Notes: generated by a model not told the origin, from the letters alone. Shown: positions 18,737 to 27,121, numbered from the stretch's first letter. The stretch: DNA of 64,000 bases from Companilactobacillus kimchii DSM 13961 = JCM 10707 (GCF_001435445.1 NZ_AZDH01000027.1:248001-312000); one strand, 5' to 3'. Numbers and translations are program-made.

Positions 18737-21073
18737 TTATTTTTGATCCATCCAGTTCAATCTGGTGTCACTTTTAACTTTTAATCCTTTATAGATTGCT
18801 CCTGCACGGGTATGAACTTTCTTAAATCGATTAGTCATTTCTCTGCCAAACTTCGTATTACTCATTTGATATTGAACGTTGTCTTCTGCCCATGATTTAT
18901 AAAGTTTGTATAACTGACTAGCATTTATCGTGTATTCGGTACCTGTATCACAGGTTTCTGAAACAAATTGACTTAATACATCCATTTCTTCACGATATCC
19001 TTCACTTGCACTCTCTATCACTCGTGGAGTGTGGAGGCCGTGTTGTTGCCACTCTAACGCACCATCAACAGCCCAATTAAGAATTCCAATTGATTCACGA
19101 GCAAGTTTATACTTCAAGTCTTTATCAACTTGATCATCAGGAATCTGTACTGTGAATGGAATCAATCTGATACGTCTCCAAATACCATCATCAGTACCAC
19201 GGATAATAGGTTTGTGGTTAGTTGCTAGCCAGAGCTTAAACTCGGGTTCGAACTCAAATTCCTTACCGTACAATTGACGTGCTACAACTTTATCTCCACC
19301 AGTCAATTGCTTTACTAATCCTTCATCCATTCTTAAACCTTCATTTGGTTCAGAACTGGTTACCAGTCTAGCTCCCGCCAGTCTGGCGATGTCCGAATTC
19401 GGACCACCAGAGTTTTGCTTAACCATAATTGAACTCGCTTGAATAGTTTTTGCATATGTTCCTAAAATATTGCTGATCGTTTCTAGAAATACTGACTTAC
19501 CGTTTCGACCATTCCCGTAAAGGATGAACATAATTTGTTCTTTGATTGAACCAGTCATTGAATATCCGACAGCCGTTTGAACATAGTCAATCAACTCTTG
19601 ATCATGATTAAATATTTGATCTAAGAATTTAATCCATTCATCACAGCTTGCTTTATCGGAATACTCTACATTTGCTTCTTTGCTAAACAATTTATTTATA
19701 TCATGATCATGTAGCTCTCCACTTGCTAAATCGATATAACCGTTACTTGCGTTTAATAGTGTTTTATCAATATCAAACTCATTCGGTGCTACCGATACTC
19801 TATGCTTTAATTCATCCATAACAGCTTTTTTAGCCGAATTACTACGTGAATGTTTTACAAACTTATCAAATGCTTTTTTGATAGCAGCTTCTTCTTTTTC
19901 ATCTGCATCAGCTGGGATTTCAACTTTTTCTTTTCCAATGCTTTCCGTCATAGCATCAATTAATTGATGTATTTTGCCCGATTGGTCAACTTCCCAGTAG
20001 CTTCCATTGAAAATATACCAACACTTGTTGATATAAGAGTATTTAATTACATCACCAAACTGGTCAATAACTCTATCAGTTTCACCGGTATCATCCCAGC
20101 TTCTTCTTGGAAGTTGCTTATCAGTCTCACTTTGTTTCATAAATTCAAGGTTGTAGTGCTTAACCGTTCTATGTTCTGGGTTGGTAAAAACATTGTTTGT
20201 ATCATTGATAGCCTTGTTCAGAGTTGCCACGCCATATGTTGTTTTACCGTGTTTCTCGTCCCACTTGTCACGATACAAAACAGATTGCCTGAAAATAGCG
20301 TCCATCTTTCCAAAGTCTCTACCCGTCCAGAATGCTAAATAGTTAGCTAATGCTAAGTCAGCTTCCGACTGTGATCCATAAAGTTTTTCCCAACCACCAT
20401 ACATAAGAGCTTTGAAACTGTCTCCACTCTTACTATTTATAGCTTGCTTGATAATTTCAAATTCTGATAAATTATTTGGCTCCATCTCTGTGGATGTTCT
20501 TAATGGCACAACCTTCTTGTCTGCTAAATACTTGTCATATAAGACGTTTATATCAGCGTTGCTTATAACTTTATTACTTCCTAAACTCTTTCCTGTAAGG
20601 GCAAAGAAACGACCTTCATCGTACATTTCAATATTGTTTTTACGCCTACGTGATCCAGGTATTTCACCTTTGAATATGATATGAATTCCTGTACCAGACT
20701 GACTGACTTCTGTGTATGAACGAGTAGCATTCATAAATTCCGAAACGATATTATCTTCGTAATCGCCTTGTCGGTATCTCATGATGTCACTTTCGACATG
20801 ATCCACATCGATACCCGCATAACCATTAGCAAAGAAGAATGATAATCCATCAAAATCTTTACTATTGAGTTTCAATTCCTCAATTGCATGGTCAAACGTC
20901 GTCCATGTGTTAGGATCATTACTTTTAGCATTGTTACCATCGATAGCACTAAATGGAATTTTAGTATTCCTCTTTCGTTCGGGTACCCATTTCAATTTGA
21001 ACAGGCCCCATTGTTTCAAGTCACGCAATTCTTGCGGAATCTGATCATAAGTTGTGACTAATTTTTCTGTCAT
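18737..21073 (-). CDS. Primase-helicase (PrimPol plus D5/P4-type helicase)
   Basis: This 778-residue replication protein has an N-terminal primase-polymerase-like half (LRDLKQWGLFKLKWVPERK; SFFFANGYAGIDVDHVES with the acidic pair; SQSGTGIHIIFKG). The C-terminal half is a D5_N and superfamily 3 helicase with P-loop LYGNGRNGKSVFLETI near residue 510 and Walker B-like FKLWLATNHKP. It should prime and unwind at the phage origin, which sits directly downstream of it. Confidence 0.92.
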   Translation of the reverse strand: MTEKLVTTYDQIPQELRDLKQWGLFKLKWVPERKRNTKIPFSAIDGNNAKSNDPNTWTTFDHAIEELKLNSKDFDGLSFFFANGYAGIDVDHVESDIMRYRQGDYEDNIVSEFMNATRSYTEVSQSGTGIHIIFKGEIPGSRRRKNNIEMYDEGRFFALTGKSLGSNKVISNADINVLYDKYLADKKVVPLRTSTEMEPNNLSEFEIIKQAINSKSGDSFKALMYGGWEKLYGSQSEADLALANYLAFWTGRDFGKMDAIFRQSVLYRDKWDEKHGKTTYGVATLNKAINDTNNVFTNPEHRTVKHYNLEFMKQSETDKQLPRRSWDDTGETDRVIDQFGDVIKYSYINKCWYIFNGSYWEVDQSGKIHQLIDAMTESIGKEKVEIPADADEKEEAAIKKAFDKFVKHSRSNSAKKAVMDELKHRVSVAPNEFDIDKTLLNASNGYIDLASGELHDHDINKLFSKEANVEYSDKASCDEWIKFLDQIFNHDQELIDYVQTAVGYSMTGSIKEQIMFILYGNGRNGKSVFLETISNILGTYAKTIQASSIMVKQNSGGPNSDIARLAGARLVTSSEPNEGLRMDEGLVKQLTGGDKVVARQLYGKEFEFEPEFKLWLATNHKPIIRGTDDGIWRRIRLIPFTVQIPDDQVDKDLKYKLARESIGILNWAVDGALEWQQHGLHTPRVIESASEGYREEMDVLSQFVSETCDTGTEYTINASQLYKLYKSWAEDNVQYQMSNTKFGREMTNRFKKVHTRAGAIYKGLKVKSDTRLNWMDQK

Positions 21074-21094
21074 ATTCTGACCTGCTTTCTATTC

Positions 21095-21619
21095 CTAGAA
21101 TGGAAGTGAATCATCATCGATTTCCGGTGCTTTCGTATTAGTTTGATTAGGGTCTTTAAATTTATGTTGTACATCAGGATATTTAGTTTCTTGAACGTTC
21201 CAAGGTGCTACTCTATTGACTTCGGTTGTTTTGCCATCATATTCGTTTTCTTCTTTTTTCACATATACATTGACTGGTTTGCCTGAAATCATGTCCATAA
21301 ATGCTTGAATAGTTGGAATGTCTGTACCTTCTGGAATCTTACAAGCGTCTAAAATATATTGAAATCCTTGCATATCATATTGATTGGTGGCTTTTCGCTT
21401 CCAGTTATCCATGAATACAATTCGATTGTGATACTTCTTTTGATTATCACTAACACCATCCAAATCATTTCTAACGACCAGTTTTAATTGAAGTGATTCA
21501 GCACCATTTTTAGTTGCACGTTCTTGAGCTGATTGAATAATCATTTCGTAGTTATCGCTTGGAAGTGGTTCGAAATTGCTTTCTTCGTTCTTTGAGTAAT
21601 CTGTTTTAATAAATGACAT
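21095..21619 (-). CDS. DUF669 family phage protein, possible ssDNA-binding function
   Basis: This 174-residue protein starts MSFIKTDYSKNEESNFEPLP and ends in an acidic tip (EIDDDSLPF). That acidic end resembles single-strand binding proteins, and DUF669 proteins sit beside Sak4-type ATPases and helicases as here. The role is inferred. Confidence 0.8.
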   Translation of the reverse strand: MSFIKTDYSKNEESNFEPLPSDNYEMIIQSAQERATKNGAESLQLKLVVRNDLDGVSDNQKKYHNRIVFMDNWKRKATNQYDMQGFQYILDACKIPEGTDIPTIQAFMDMISGKPVNVYVKKEENEYDGKTTEVNRVAPWNVQETKYPDVQHKFKDPNQTNTKAPEIDDDSLPF

Positions 21620-21639
21620 TTAATTTGTCTCCTTTAATT

Positions 21640-22995
21640 TTAATGTACGAATCCACGTACTTTTGCTTGAAAGAATGACCAGCCCGGTTTATATCCACGA
21701 GCTTTGCCAATCTTTTGTAAATCTCTAAAACTTGTTGCATCTTTCGGGTCCATCTTGCTGTATCGGACCTTTTCATAATCAGTTTTAAAGTGAAAATCTT
21801 TACCAATTTTTTCAACTTTCACTGACTTGTCTACTTTTAATTCTTTGTTCTCTACTCCAATTTCATAGCCACATATGGGACAAGTGCTATAAGCTGCTGA
21901 TATTACGGCAAAGCAGTGTGGACATGTTCTAATCGGTACGTCACTACCGCTTGCTTTTTTCTTTTTGTCCCTACCCTCTAAACTCCAAGTTCTGGGAGTG
22001 TCGGGCAATCCAAATCTCGTGTAATTAGCAACGTGATCAATAATTGTTGCTTTCTTATTTGGCTTGTATCTCATGCAACGCATTGATTGCTGAATGTCTA
22101 GCACTAAACTTTCAGTAGGACGTAGCATTATTACTACTGTGCAATCTGGAACATCAAAGCCTTCACTTATTAGGTCCACATTGCATAGAACTTTGATCTT
22201 GCCAGTCTTGAAGTCCGACATGATCTTTTCACGCTCTTTAGCAGGTGTCTTACTGTCAGCATGTTCAGCTGATATTCCAGCTTCATTGAATTCTTGAGCT
22301 ACTTTCTTACTGAATTCGATACTGTGAGCATATACAATGGCTTTCTGACCATTGACTTTCTCTTTATAGGTTTTAATAACATCCCCATAAATAACTTTAC
22401 CCACGGCGTCATCAATTGACTTGTTCGTATAGTCACCAGTTGATGAACGTTTCAGTGCTGTATCATCAATCAATTTCACAGAATAGTAATCATATGGTGC
22501 TAAATAGTGATTATCAATTAACCACTTAACATCTGGGCCTTCTACCATTGACTCGTATACATCGCCTAAACCTTTACCAGATAATCGCCATGGGCTAGCT
22601 GTAAAGCCTAATCTTGGAACATTTTCGTAATATTCATAAATCTTCTTGTACGTTTTAGCAAGTGAGTGATGTGTTTCATCCGTGATAATTAATGTTGGTT
22701 TTGGCAGCTTATCCAGTCTGTGAGCGATCTTACCAACAGTCATAATTGTGCAACGTGATAGGTCAACTTCATTAGCTTTAAATGACTGTGTTATCTGTTC
22801 TACAAGCTCTTTACGATGAACTGTGAACATCACTTGCCCTTTGGGTTTAAGAAGCGCTAGACGCGCTATTTCAGCAATTACAACTGATTTACCAGAGCCA
22901 GCAGGTGAAACTATCAATACCGACTTCTTACCACTACTTAGCTTTTGTCTCGCCTGGTTGACCAGTTTCGTTTGGTACTGGTGGAGTTTGTACAT
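21640..22995 (-). CDS. DEAD/DEAH-box helicase (superfamily 2)
   Basis: This protein of about 451 residues carries motif I SPAGSGKSVVIAEIA, motif II ITDETHHS (DETH variant), motif III LGFTASPWR, and a helicase C domain ending in QQSMRCMRYKP. After it comes a zinc ribbon (CPHCFAV...CPICGYE). ATG 22995 (MYKLHQYQTKLV) is preferred over 23049 because GTGGGGTGA lies just before it. It overlaps the upstream ATPase gene. Confidence 0.9.
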   Translation of the reverse strand: MYKLHQYQTKLVNQARQKLSSGKKSVLIVSPAGSGKSVVIAEIARLALLKPKGQVMFTVHRKELVEQITQSFKANEVDLSRCTIMTVGKIAHRLDKLPKPTLIITDETHHSLAKTYKKIYEYYENVPRLGFTASPWRLSGKGLGDVYESMVEGPDVKWLIDNHYLAPYDYYSVKLIDDTALKRSSTGDYTNKSIDDAVGKVIYGDVIKTYKEKVNGQKAIVYAHSIEFSKKVAQEFNEAGISAEHADSKTPAKEREKIMSDFKTGKIKVLCNVDLISEGFDVPDCTVVIMLRPTESLVLDIQQSMRCMRYKPNKKATIIDHVANYTRFGLPDTPRTWSLEGRDKKKKASGSDVPIRTCPHCFAVISAAYSTCPICGYEIGVENKELKVDKSVKVEKIGKDFHFKTDYEKVRYSKMDPKDATSFRDLQKIGKARGYKPGWSFFQAKVRGFVH

Positions 22996-23692
22996 CTGAA
23001 TCACCCCACTTAAATAGATCACCTTGTAATGCAAATGAACGATTATCAATTTGATTTTTTACATAATAAGCTGGTGTCGGTGATAGCAAGTAACCACGTT
23101 TCTTTGTCTCACCATTAATTACTAGTCTTGCAACAACGTTCATAAGTCCCATGATTTTATTAACTGACTTCTCTCTAATGTCGGGAATAAGCTGAGTGAA
23201 TGATTGGCCTTCGGGAGAAATGATTTCTCTATCCCCTTCCCAAGCTGTATAAATTTTATTAATATTCTTCCAACTGTTAATATATTGGATCATATCGTGG
23301 AGGTAATACGTGTATTGGTTATAGTCACCTTGTTGTGGTGTTCCCATATCCTTACCAGTTTTGGTTTTACTTTCGTTTGCTTTCTCACCGAACCATGACT
23401 GTTCAAACTCTGATAAATTATCAAAGAAAACATTGTCGTACTTATCTAAGTAATTGTCATGAATATCTTTCAGCAACTCTTTAGTCTTGAGGGCTGGGTG
23501 AATGGTATTAAGGTAAACGATATCGATATTATCTAATCCAGCTAGAACATTCGTTGTTCTATCTACATCGATTACAAGTGTTTTACCTGGTAAATATTTA
23601 GCTGTGGTAGTTTTTCCAGTTCCTGGTTGAGCATAAATTAAGGCTGAAAAATCTTTTCCTTTGCTGATGTCTGCTGCTTTTACTATTTCCAT
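22934..23692 (-). CDS. Phage RecA-like ATPase (Sak4/AAA_24 type)
   Basis: This 252-residue protein has P-loop YAQPGTGKTTTAKYL near residue 20, a Walker B-like YDNVFFDNLSEFE, and the compact RecA-core layout of Sak4-type recombination proteins. Sak4 proteins work with an SSB in phage single-strand annealing. It is flanked by Gp157, a helicase and DUF669, a usual recombination-replication set. Confidence 0.82.
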   Translation of the reverse strand: MEIVKAADISKGKDFSALIYAQPGTGKTTTAKYLPGKTLVIDVDRTTNVLAGLDNIDIVYLNTIHPALKTKELLKDIHDNYLDKYDNVFFDNLSEFEQSWFGEKANESKTKTGKDMGTPQQGDYNQYTYYLHDMIQYINSWKNINKIYTAWEGDREIISPEGQSFTQLIPDIREKSVNKIMGLMNVVARLVINGETKKRGYLLSPTPAYYVKNQIDNRSFALQGDLFKWGDSDVQTPPVPNETGQPGETKAK

Positions 23693-24172
23693 TTATCTAA
23701 TCCGTAGAGATGAACTGGTACTTAGCTCTGCACCAGGTACATCTTTTCCTTCCTTTAGCATTTGTTTGATTCGAGTTTTGTCGGGAACAATATCGGTCTT
23801 AGTTAAATATGCTGGAATCTTACTTTCGTCAATTAGTCTCACTGATTCTGGATTGTTCTGGATATAGATAGTAAATTCAGGAGTTTTAATTTTCTTTTTA
23901 TCCGTTTCTTCCATGGCTTCTTGTAAATTCTGCTTTAGATATCTACGGTTGTTACCAATAGATGTAGCTCTTTCACGCAAGCGCTGCGCCTCATCTTTGA
24001 GAGCTTTTTCATCCTTGGCCAACTCTTTATCTACTTTCGCATAACCAATCGCTTTATCCTCGATAGCGTCCGTGATAGAGTCCATAGTGTCACTGAACAA
24101 AGTTGGGTCTGTGTCTTCTGCGAGATCTAACAATTGGTGGTATTTTCCTGTTAATTCGTATAATGTTGCCAT
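23693..24172 (-). CDS. Siphovirus Gp157 family protein
   Basis: This 159-residue protein begins MATLYELTGKYHQLLDLAED and has the long coiled coil (KDEAQRLRERATSIGNNRRYLKQNL) and the C-terminal KTPEFTIYIQNNPESV and DKTRIKQMLKEGKDVPGAEL pattern of Gp157. Gp157 was linked to phage resistance when expressed in Streptococcus. It abuts the ATPase gene with no gap. Confidence 0.92.
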   Translation of the reverse strand: MATLYELTGKYHQLLDLAEDTDPTLFSDTMDSITDAIEDKAIGYAKVDKELAKDEKALKDEAQRLRERATSIGNNRRYLKQNLQEAMEETDKKKIKTPEFTIYIQNNPESVRLIDESKIPAYLTKTDIVPDKTRIKQMLKEGKDVPGAELSTSSSLRIR

Positions 24173-24195
24173 TCTGCTTCGTACTCCTTCTGTGG

Positions 24196-24261
24196 TATAA
24201 TTTAACTAATGTTAGTTAATATATGCGCCTTTGCTGATTGCGCTCAGCAGGGCGTTTTTTT
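24196..24261 (+). ncRNA. Candidate short + strand RNA: extended -10 promoter and terminator
   Basis: TGGTATAAT (24193-24201) is an extended -10. The palindrome TAACTAA-TG-TTAGTTA follows at once (24204-24219). Then comes a GC-rich hairpin CGCC...GGCG with seven Ts (24225-24261), a textbook terminator on the + strand. It would yield an RNA of about 55 nt antisense to the end of the 62-residue minus-strand frame. No -35 is clear. Unproven. Confidence 0.4.
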
Positions 24262-24400
24262 GTTGCTCTAATTTTCTAGCAGCCTCATGGTATTTCTCAC
24301 GATTGCAATCAGACATAATCCAATGAAACAGTAGTTGTCTATTTCGATAGTGGATTGAAGCCATAATCACCCTGTTGACGTGTTCACTGATTGTTACCAT
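24212..24400 (-). CDS. Small hypothetical early protein
   Basis: This 62-residue protein starts MVTISEHVNRVIMASIHYR and ends in a charged helix. GGGAAGTGAGAGC precedes the ATG. Its 3' end overlaps a plus-strand terminator-like hairpin. No family recognised. Confidence 0.55.
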   Translation of the reverse strand: MVTISEHVNRVIMASIHYRNRQLLFHWIMSDCNREKYHEAARKLEQQKNALLSAISKGAYIN

Positions 24401-24415
24401 GCTCTCACTTCCCTT

Positions 24416-24673
24416 CTATGAGTAGTAGTGCTCAAACTTTTCATATACATCAGCTCTAGCTCTTGATTGATTGTTGTATAGCTCATCACGATGACACTCC
24501 AAATCATCAATTTGATATTGATATGTTGGATCATCTATCCCTTGTAAAATGGCTAGGTATTTCTCTCCTTTAACTTTTTCGATCTGTTCAGTTCTTTGAC
24601 CAATTTCTTCGCTAACTTTTGCGAGCTGGTCAACCGCTTTATCGATTGCTAAAATATCCTTATTTGCTGTCAC
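24416..24673 (-). CDS. Small hypothetical coiled-coil protein
   Basis: This 85-residue protein is almost wholly helical and charged (KAVDQLAKVSEEIGQRTEQI). It overlaps its upstream neighbour by 14 bases. It is typical of small host-takeover or replication accessory proteins, but no function can be given. Confidence 0.6.
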   Translation of the reverse strand: MTANKDILAIDKAVDQLAKVSEEIGQRTEQIEKVKGEKYLAILQGIDDPTYQYQIDDLECHRDELYNNQSRARADVYEKFEHYYS

Positions 24674-24914
24674 CTATTTCGCCTCCTTTAAATGAATCAA
24701 TCAGTTTAGTTCTAATTTCATCTCTAACTTCACGATTATATTCAATGGTTGTATTCATACGCTCAATAGCACTTTCATAAGCTTGCTTATCGTCAGGATT
24801 GCTTGTGTGATAAGCTTTATCCTTTAAACTGTCTACTTGACCACTATCGTAACCAACAACGTCACAGCTCAATTTATAAGTATCTAGTAGCTGTATGAAT
24901 TCATCTTTAGTCAT
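24660..24914 (-). CDS. Small hypothetical early protein
   Basis: This 84-residue protein starts MTKDEFIQLLDTYKLSCDVV. Its ATG overlaps the stop of the preceding 34-residue gene (ATGA), so the two are probably translated together. The end (KLIDSFKGGEIGD) spans the ribosome site of the next gene. No family recognised. Confidence 0.6.
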   Translation of the reverse strand: MTKDEFIQLLDTYKLSCDVVGYDSGQVDSLKDKAYHTSNPDDKQAYESAIERMNTTIEYNREVRDEIRTKLIDSFKGGEIGDSK

Positions 24915-25015
24915 TTGTCTTCCTCCGTTAATTTATCGTCAATCATTACGTCATAAGGCTCACAATCACCGTTTGGATCATAATCGGCATCAATTTTAAT
25001 TTCTAAGTTGTTCAT
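24911..25015 (-). CDS. Very small acidic early protein (34 aa)
   Basis: ATG 25015 follows AAGGAGAAATTTAA and opens 34 acidic codons (MNNLEIKIDADYDPNGD), ending at TGA 24913-24911 in an ATGA overlap with the next gene. The strong ribosome site and coupling make it credible. Similar tiny acidic proteins occur in lactobacillal phages. Function unknown. Confidence 0.6.
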   Translation of the reverse strand: MNNLEIKIDADYDPNGDCEPYDVMIDDKLTEEDK

Positions 25016-25035
25016 TTAAATTTCTCCTTCTTTGA

Positions 25036-25041
25036 TATAAT
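25036..25041 (+). promoter_or_regulatory. Extended -10 promoter for a + strand gene in the early region
   Basis: TGATATAAT (25033-25041) has TGn next to a consensus TATAAT. It lies about 27 bases before the ATG at 25068. It points against the surrounding minus-strand operon. No good -35 is seen. Confidence 0.6.
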
Positions 25042-25067
25042 CTTCCTTGAGAAAGGAAGTGATAATA

Positions 25068-25388
25068 ATGGAGCTTTCTAAAGAACAGATTGAATTACTC
25101 AAACAAGTCAAGAATGGAACAATCAGCACTGATACTGATTACTATTTCGACAATCAAATACTTCAAGACTTGATGTATAAAGATAAATTAATTGATCCTC
25201 ATTTAATTTGGAGTAAAAAATACGATTGTCTTGTACCAGATGCTTATAAATTGACTGTAGCGGGTCAAAACGAACTTTCTAAATCTCTGGAAAAAAAGAA
25301 CAGCAATTGGAAAGATAAAATTCTTTATCCAATAATAACTGGAACGGTGACTGGAGTTATTGGTTACCTACTTGGTAAATTTGGCTAG
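25068..25388 (+). CDS. Membrane-anchored hypothetical protein, opposite to the early operon
   Basis: This protein of 106 residues starts MELSKEQIELLKQVKNG after AAAGGAAGTGATAATA; the TTG at 25047 would include that site and is less likely. The first 85 residues look like a small winged-helix fold. The end (YPIITGTVTGVIGYLLGKFG) is a membrane anchor with a cytoplasmic N terminus. It has its own promoter and runs against the operon, so it could be expressed in the lysogen. A superinfection or lysogenic-conversion role is only a guess. Confidence 0.65.
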   Translation: MELSKEQIELLKQVKNGTISTDTDYYFDNQILQDLMYKDKLIDPHLIWSKKYDCLVPDAYKLTVAGQNELSKSLEKKNSNWKDKILYPIITGTVTGVIGYLLGKFG

Positions 25389-25460
25389 TACATACCCCAA
25401 AATCAACCATATTATTCCCGATATTATGCTTGGTAACACTTTGCTTAATTTATTTTTCAT
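25368..25460 (-). CDS. 30-residue hydrophobic peptide
   Basis: ATG 25460 follows an excellent AGAGGAGGTAACC ribosome site. The peptide is MKNKLSKVLPSIISG plus one membrane helix (IIWLILGYVLAKF) and a lysine end. Its last 21 bases overlap the convergent plus-strand gene at the sequence for that protein's membrane anchor. It might be a small membrane protein or toxin-like peptide; no homologue is recognised. Confidence 0.5.
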   Translation of the reverse strand: MKNKLSKVLPSIISGIIWLILGYVLAKFTK

Positions 25461-25477
25461 ATGGTTACCTCCTCTGA

Positions 25478-25667
25478 TATAATTTTTCTTCACAGCTATT
25501 GAAACCGCCGAAGCAAGTCATTTGCCACCTGATTATTCTTCAGAACAATAACCGTATAGCTATCTGGTAAATCTAGCTTAGTTCCATACTTACTAACCAG
25601 TTCATAGGACTGGTATCTTCCACAATTCAATAAAGTTATCTCATCACCACATGAGATGACTTTTTTT
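25478..25667 (+). ncRNA. Candidate + strand antisense RNA: extended -10 promoter to terminator
   Basis: TGATATAAT (25475-25483) matches the promoter of the neighbouring plus-strand gene. The next strong + strand terminator is an 11-bp hairpin AGTTATCTCAT/ATGAGATGACT with seven Ts at 25634-25667. A transcript of about 175 nt would be antisense to almost the whole 60-residue gene at 25496-25678. No + strand frame of note lies inside. Confidence 0.4.
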
Positions 25668-25678
25668 AATGCACTCAT
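25496..25678 (-). CDS. Small hypothetical early protein (60 aa)
   Basis: Starts MSALKKVISCGDEITLLNCG after a very good AAGGAGGGATGTT site. Two cysteines lie near the N terminus and the C terminus is basic (LLRRFQ). The start region doubles as the stem of a terminator on the other strand. No family recognised. Confidence 0.6.
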   Translation of the reverse strand: MSALKKVISCGDEITLLNCGRYQSYELVSKYGTKLDLPDSYTVIVLKNNQVANDLLRRFQ

Positions 25679-25689
25679 AACATCCCTCC

Positions 25690-25824
25690 TTACATATAAA
25701 AGTCTGTATATTTATGTAAAAACTTACTGAAATTATCGCCAATCATCATGTATATGGTTAAACTGACAATCGCAATTATTGCTACTGGCACCCACACGAT
25801 TGCTGGTATTGATATGCTTCTCAT
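25690..25824 (-). CDS. 44-residue single-span membrane peptide
   Basis: ATG 25824 opens MRSISIPAIVWVPVAIIAIV, one membrane helix followed by a polar tail, ending at TAA 25692-25690 inside the next gene's ribosome site. Its own ribosome site is GGGAG within a 19-base element that recurs before the integrase. Small membrane peptides are common in this part of Lactobacillus phages. Confidence 0.5.
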   Translation of the reverse strand: MRSISIPAIVWVPVAIIAIVSLTIYMMIGDNFSKFLHKYTDFYM

Positions 25825-25843
25825 AAAATTTTGCTCCCACGCT
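25825..25843. repeat. AAAATTTTGCTCCCACGCT element, copy 1 (second copy at 29337-29356)
   Basis: The copy near the integrase reads the same with one extra A (ATGCTCCCACGCT). Both are in the same orientation on the + strand. Here it covers the ribosome site of the minus-strand 44-residue gene; there it lies in the plus-strand integrase leader, so the two RNAs are complementary. Confidence 0.6.
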
Positions 25844-25849
25844 TTGTTT

Positions 25850-26119
25850 TTATTTATTTAGTAGATAATCGTCTACTTCTTTTTTGTTATAAAACTTTGT
25901 TCCACCAATGATGTGAAACGGTAAATCTGATAAGTGTTCTCTAATAGTGCTATCAGAAATTGGTAAATAATCGACTAGTTCAGAAGTCTTCATCCAAGTT
26001 TTTTGGACTTTAGCTTCATTAGCTTTGCTGATTCCTGAAATTACTGTTTGATAAACCTGTAATTCCACATCTGCTAATTGCTGTGGACTTAGTAAAATTT
26101 CAATTGGTCGTGTTTTCAT
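25850..26119 (-). CDS. DUF771-like excisionase/HTH protein
   Basis: This 89-residue protein ends with a winged-helix DNA-binding module (MKTSELVDYLPISDSTIREH then GTKFYNKKEVDDYLLNK), the excisionase-like fold of DUF771 proteins in lactic phages. The N terminus is helical. It sits two bases after the antirepressor stop. It could act as an excisionase or regulator. Confidence 0.8.
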   Translation of the reverse strand: MKTRPIEILLSPQQLADVELQVYQTVISGISKANEAKVQKTWMKTSELVDYLPISDSTIREHLSDLPFHIIGGTKFYNKKEVDDYLLNK

Positions 26120-26121
26120 GG

Positions 26122-26901
26122 TTATACCTCCATAAGTTGTTCAATCATAGGATAAATATTGTGCTGTTTAAGAACTTCATATAGTCCTAAACGTCCTTTT
26201 TGAGTCCACTTAGTGTTTAAAACAGCCTTTTCAGTTCCATCTTTTCGTTTAACCATCGTTGTATCTGAATGAGTCCAACCATTATGTTGATATTTAGAAT
26301 AAAGCAACCACGTTTTACCTTGTTTATATTGAATTCCAAGTTCATGAAGTTTAGCGTTCATTTCTCTACCACTCATCCCATAATCCTTAGCGATAATTGT
26401 GATGGTTACTAATGATGGATTAGCAAGAACTTTGTCATAATAAGTAACTTTTGGTCTGTCCTCTGCCACTTGTTGTTCAGCAATCAACCTACCCTCACGT
26501 TCCGTCTTAAGCTGTGTGGCTAATTTAATTAGGTAATCTGGATCAGTTAACGTTTGCTCAATCGCTGAATCAGTTAAGTAAGCACCATGTTTTCTAATAG
26601 TGGGTAAAACTTCTGATGTAACCCAACGTTTGAATTCTTTTGCGGCTGGTAATTTACTAGAAAGAATTAAACTGTAAAGTCCTGATTCATTAATAATTGT
26701 TTGTTCACGTAATTGACCTGCGGTACTGATTTGGTACTTCAGCTTATCGTCATCATCTACATGTTTATTTATATCTCGGCTTCCATTTTTATAGCCAAGA
26801 ATGTCAGCCACGTCTTTACCCACAAAATAAGGTTTGCTGTCAATTTGCACTGTTCGTACATTGTTTCCTTTAAAATTAAATTCCTGTAAGTTGTTCATCA
26901 T
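26122..26901 (-). CDS. Phage antirepressor (Bro-N plus KilAC)
   Basis: This 259-residue protein has an N-terminal Bro domain (NVRTVQIDSKPYFVGKDVA; GLYSLILSSKLPAAKEFKRW) and a C-terminal KilAC domain (LANPSLVTITIIAKDYGMSGREMN; LHELGIQYKQGKTWLLYSKY). Such proteins counter the CI-type repressor and favour lysis. It is the second gene of the lytic operon after Cro. The start may be either of two adjacent ATGs. Confidence 0.93.
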   Translation of the reverse strand: MMNNLQEFNFKGNNVRTVQIDSKPYFVGKDVADILGYKNGSRDINKHVDDDDKLKYQISTAGQLREQTIINESGLYSLILSSKLPAAKEFKRWVTSEVLPTIRKHGAYLTDSAIEQTLTDPDYLIKLATQLKTEREGRLIAEQQVAEDRPKVTYYDKVLANPSLVTITIIAKDYGMSGREMNAKLHELGIQYKQGKTWLLYSKYQHNGWTHSDTTMVKRKDGTEKAVLNTKWTQKGRLGLYEVLKQHNIYPMIEQLMEV

Positions 26902-26917
26902 TTTATTGCCTTCTTTT

Positions 26918-27121
26918 TTATAGATTTAAAACTCGTGCTACTTGTTCGCGTAACTCACGTGACTTGGGTGTCATGTCGCCTTTAATAGCTCTATTTAATT
27001 GCTGTGGATTAGCATGAATCAATTCAGCTAACTCTTTTTGCGTCATATCTCGATTAAGCAATGCGATCTTAATTGATCGTTCAATGTCATGTGCTACCTT
27101 TGCGAATTGTTGTTCTGGCAT
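26918..27121 (-). CDS. Cro-like helix-turn-helix regulator
   Basis: This 67-residue protein is a minimal HTH (NRDMTQKELAELIHANPQQLNRAI). It is the first gene of the leftward lytic operon and is divergent from the CI-like repressor, so it is the Cro equivalent. Its start has AGGAGCTGATTAT upstream. Confidence 0.85.
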   Translation of the reverse strand: MPEQQFAKVAHDIERSIKIALLNRDMTQKELAELIHANPQQLNRAIKGDMTPKSRELREQVARVLNL

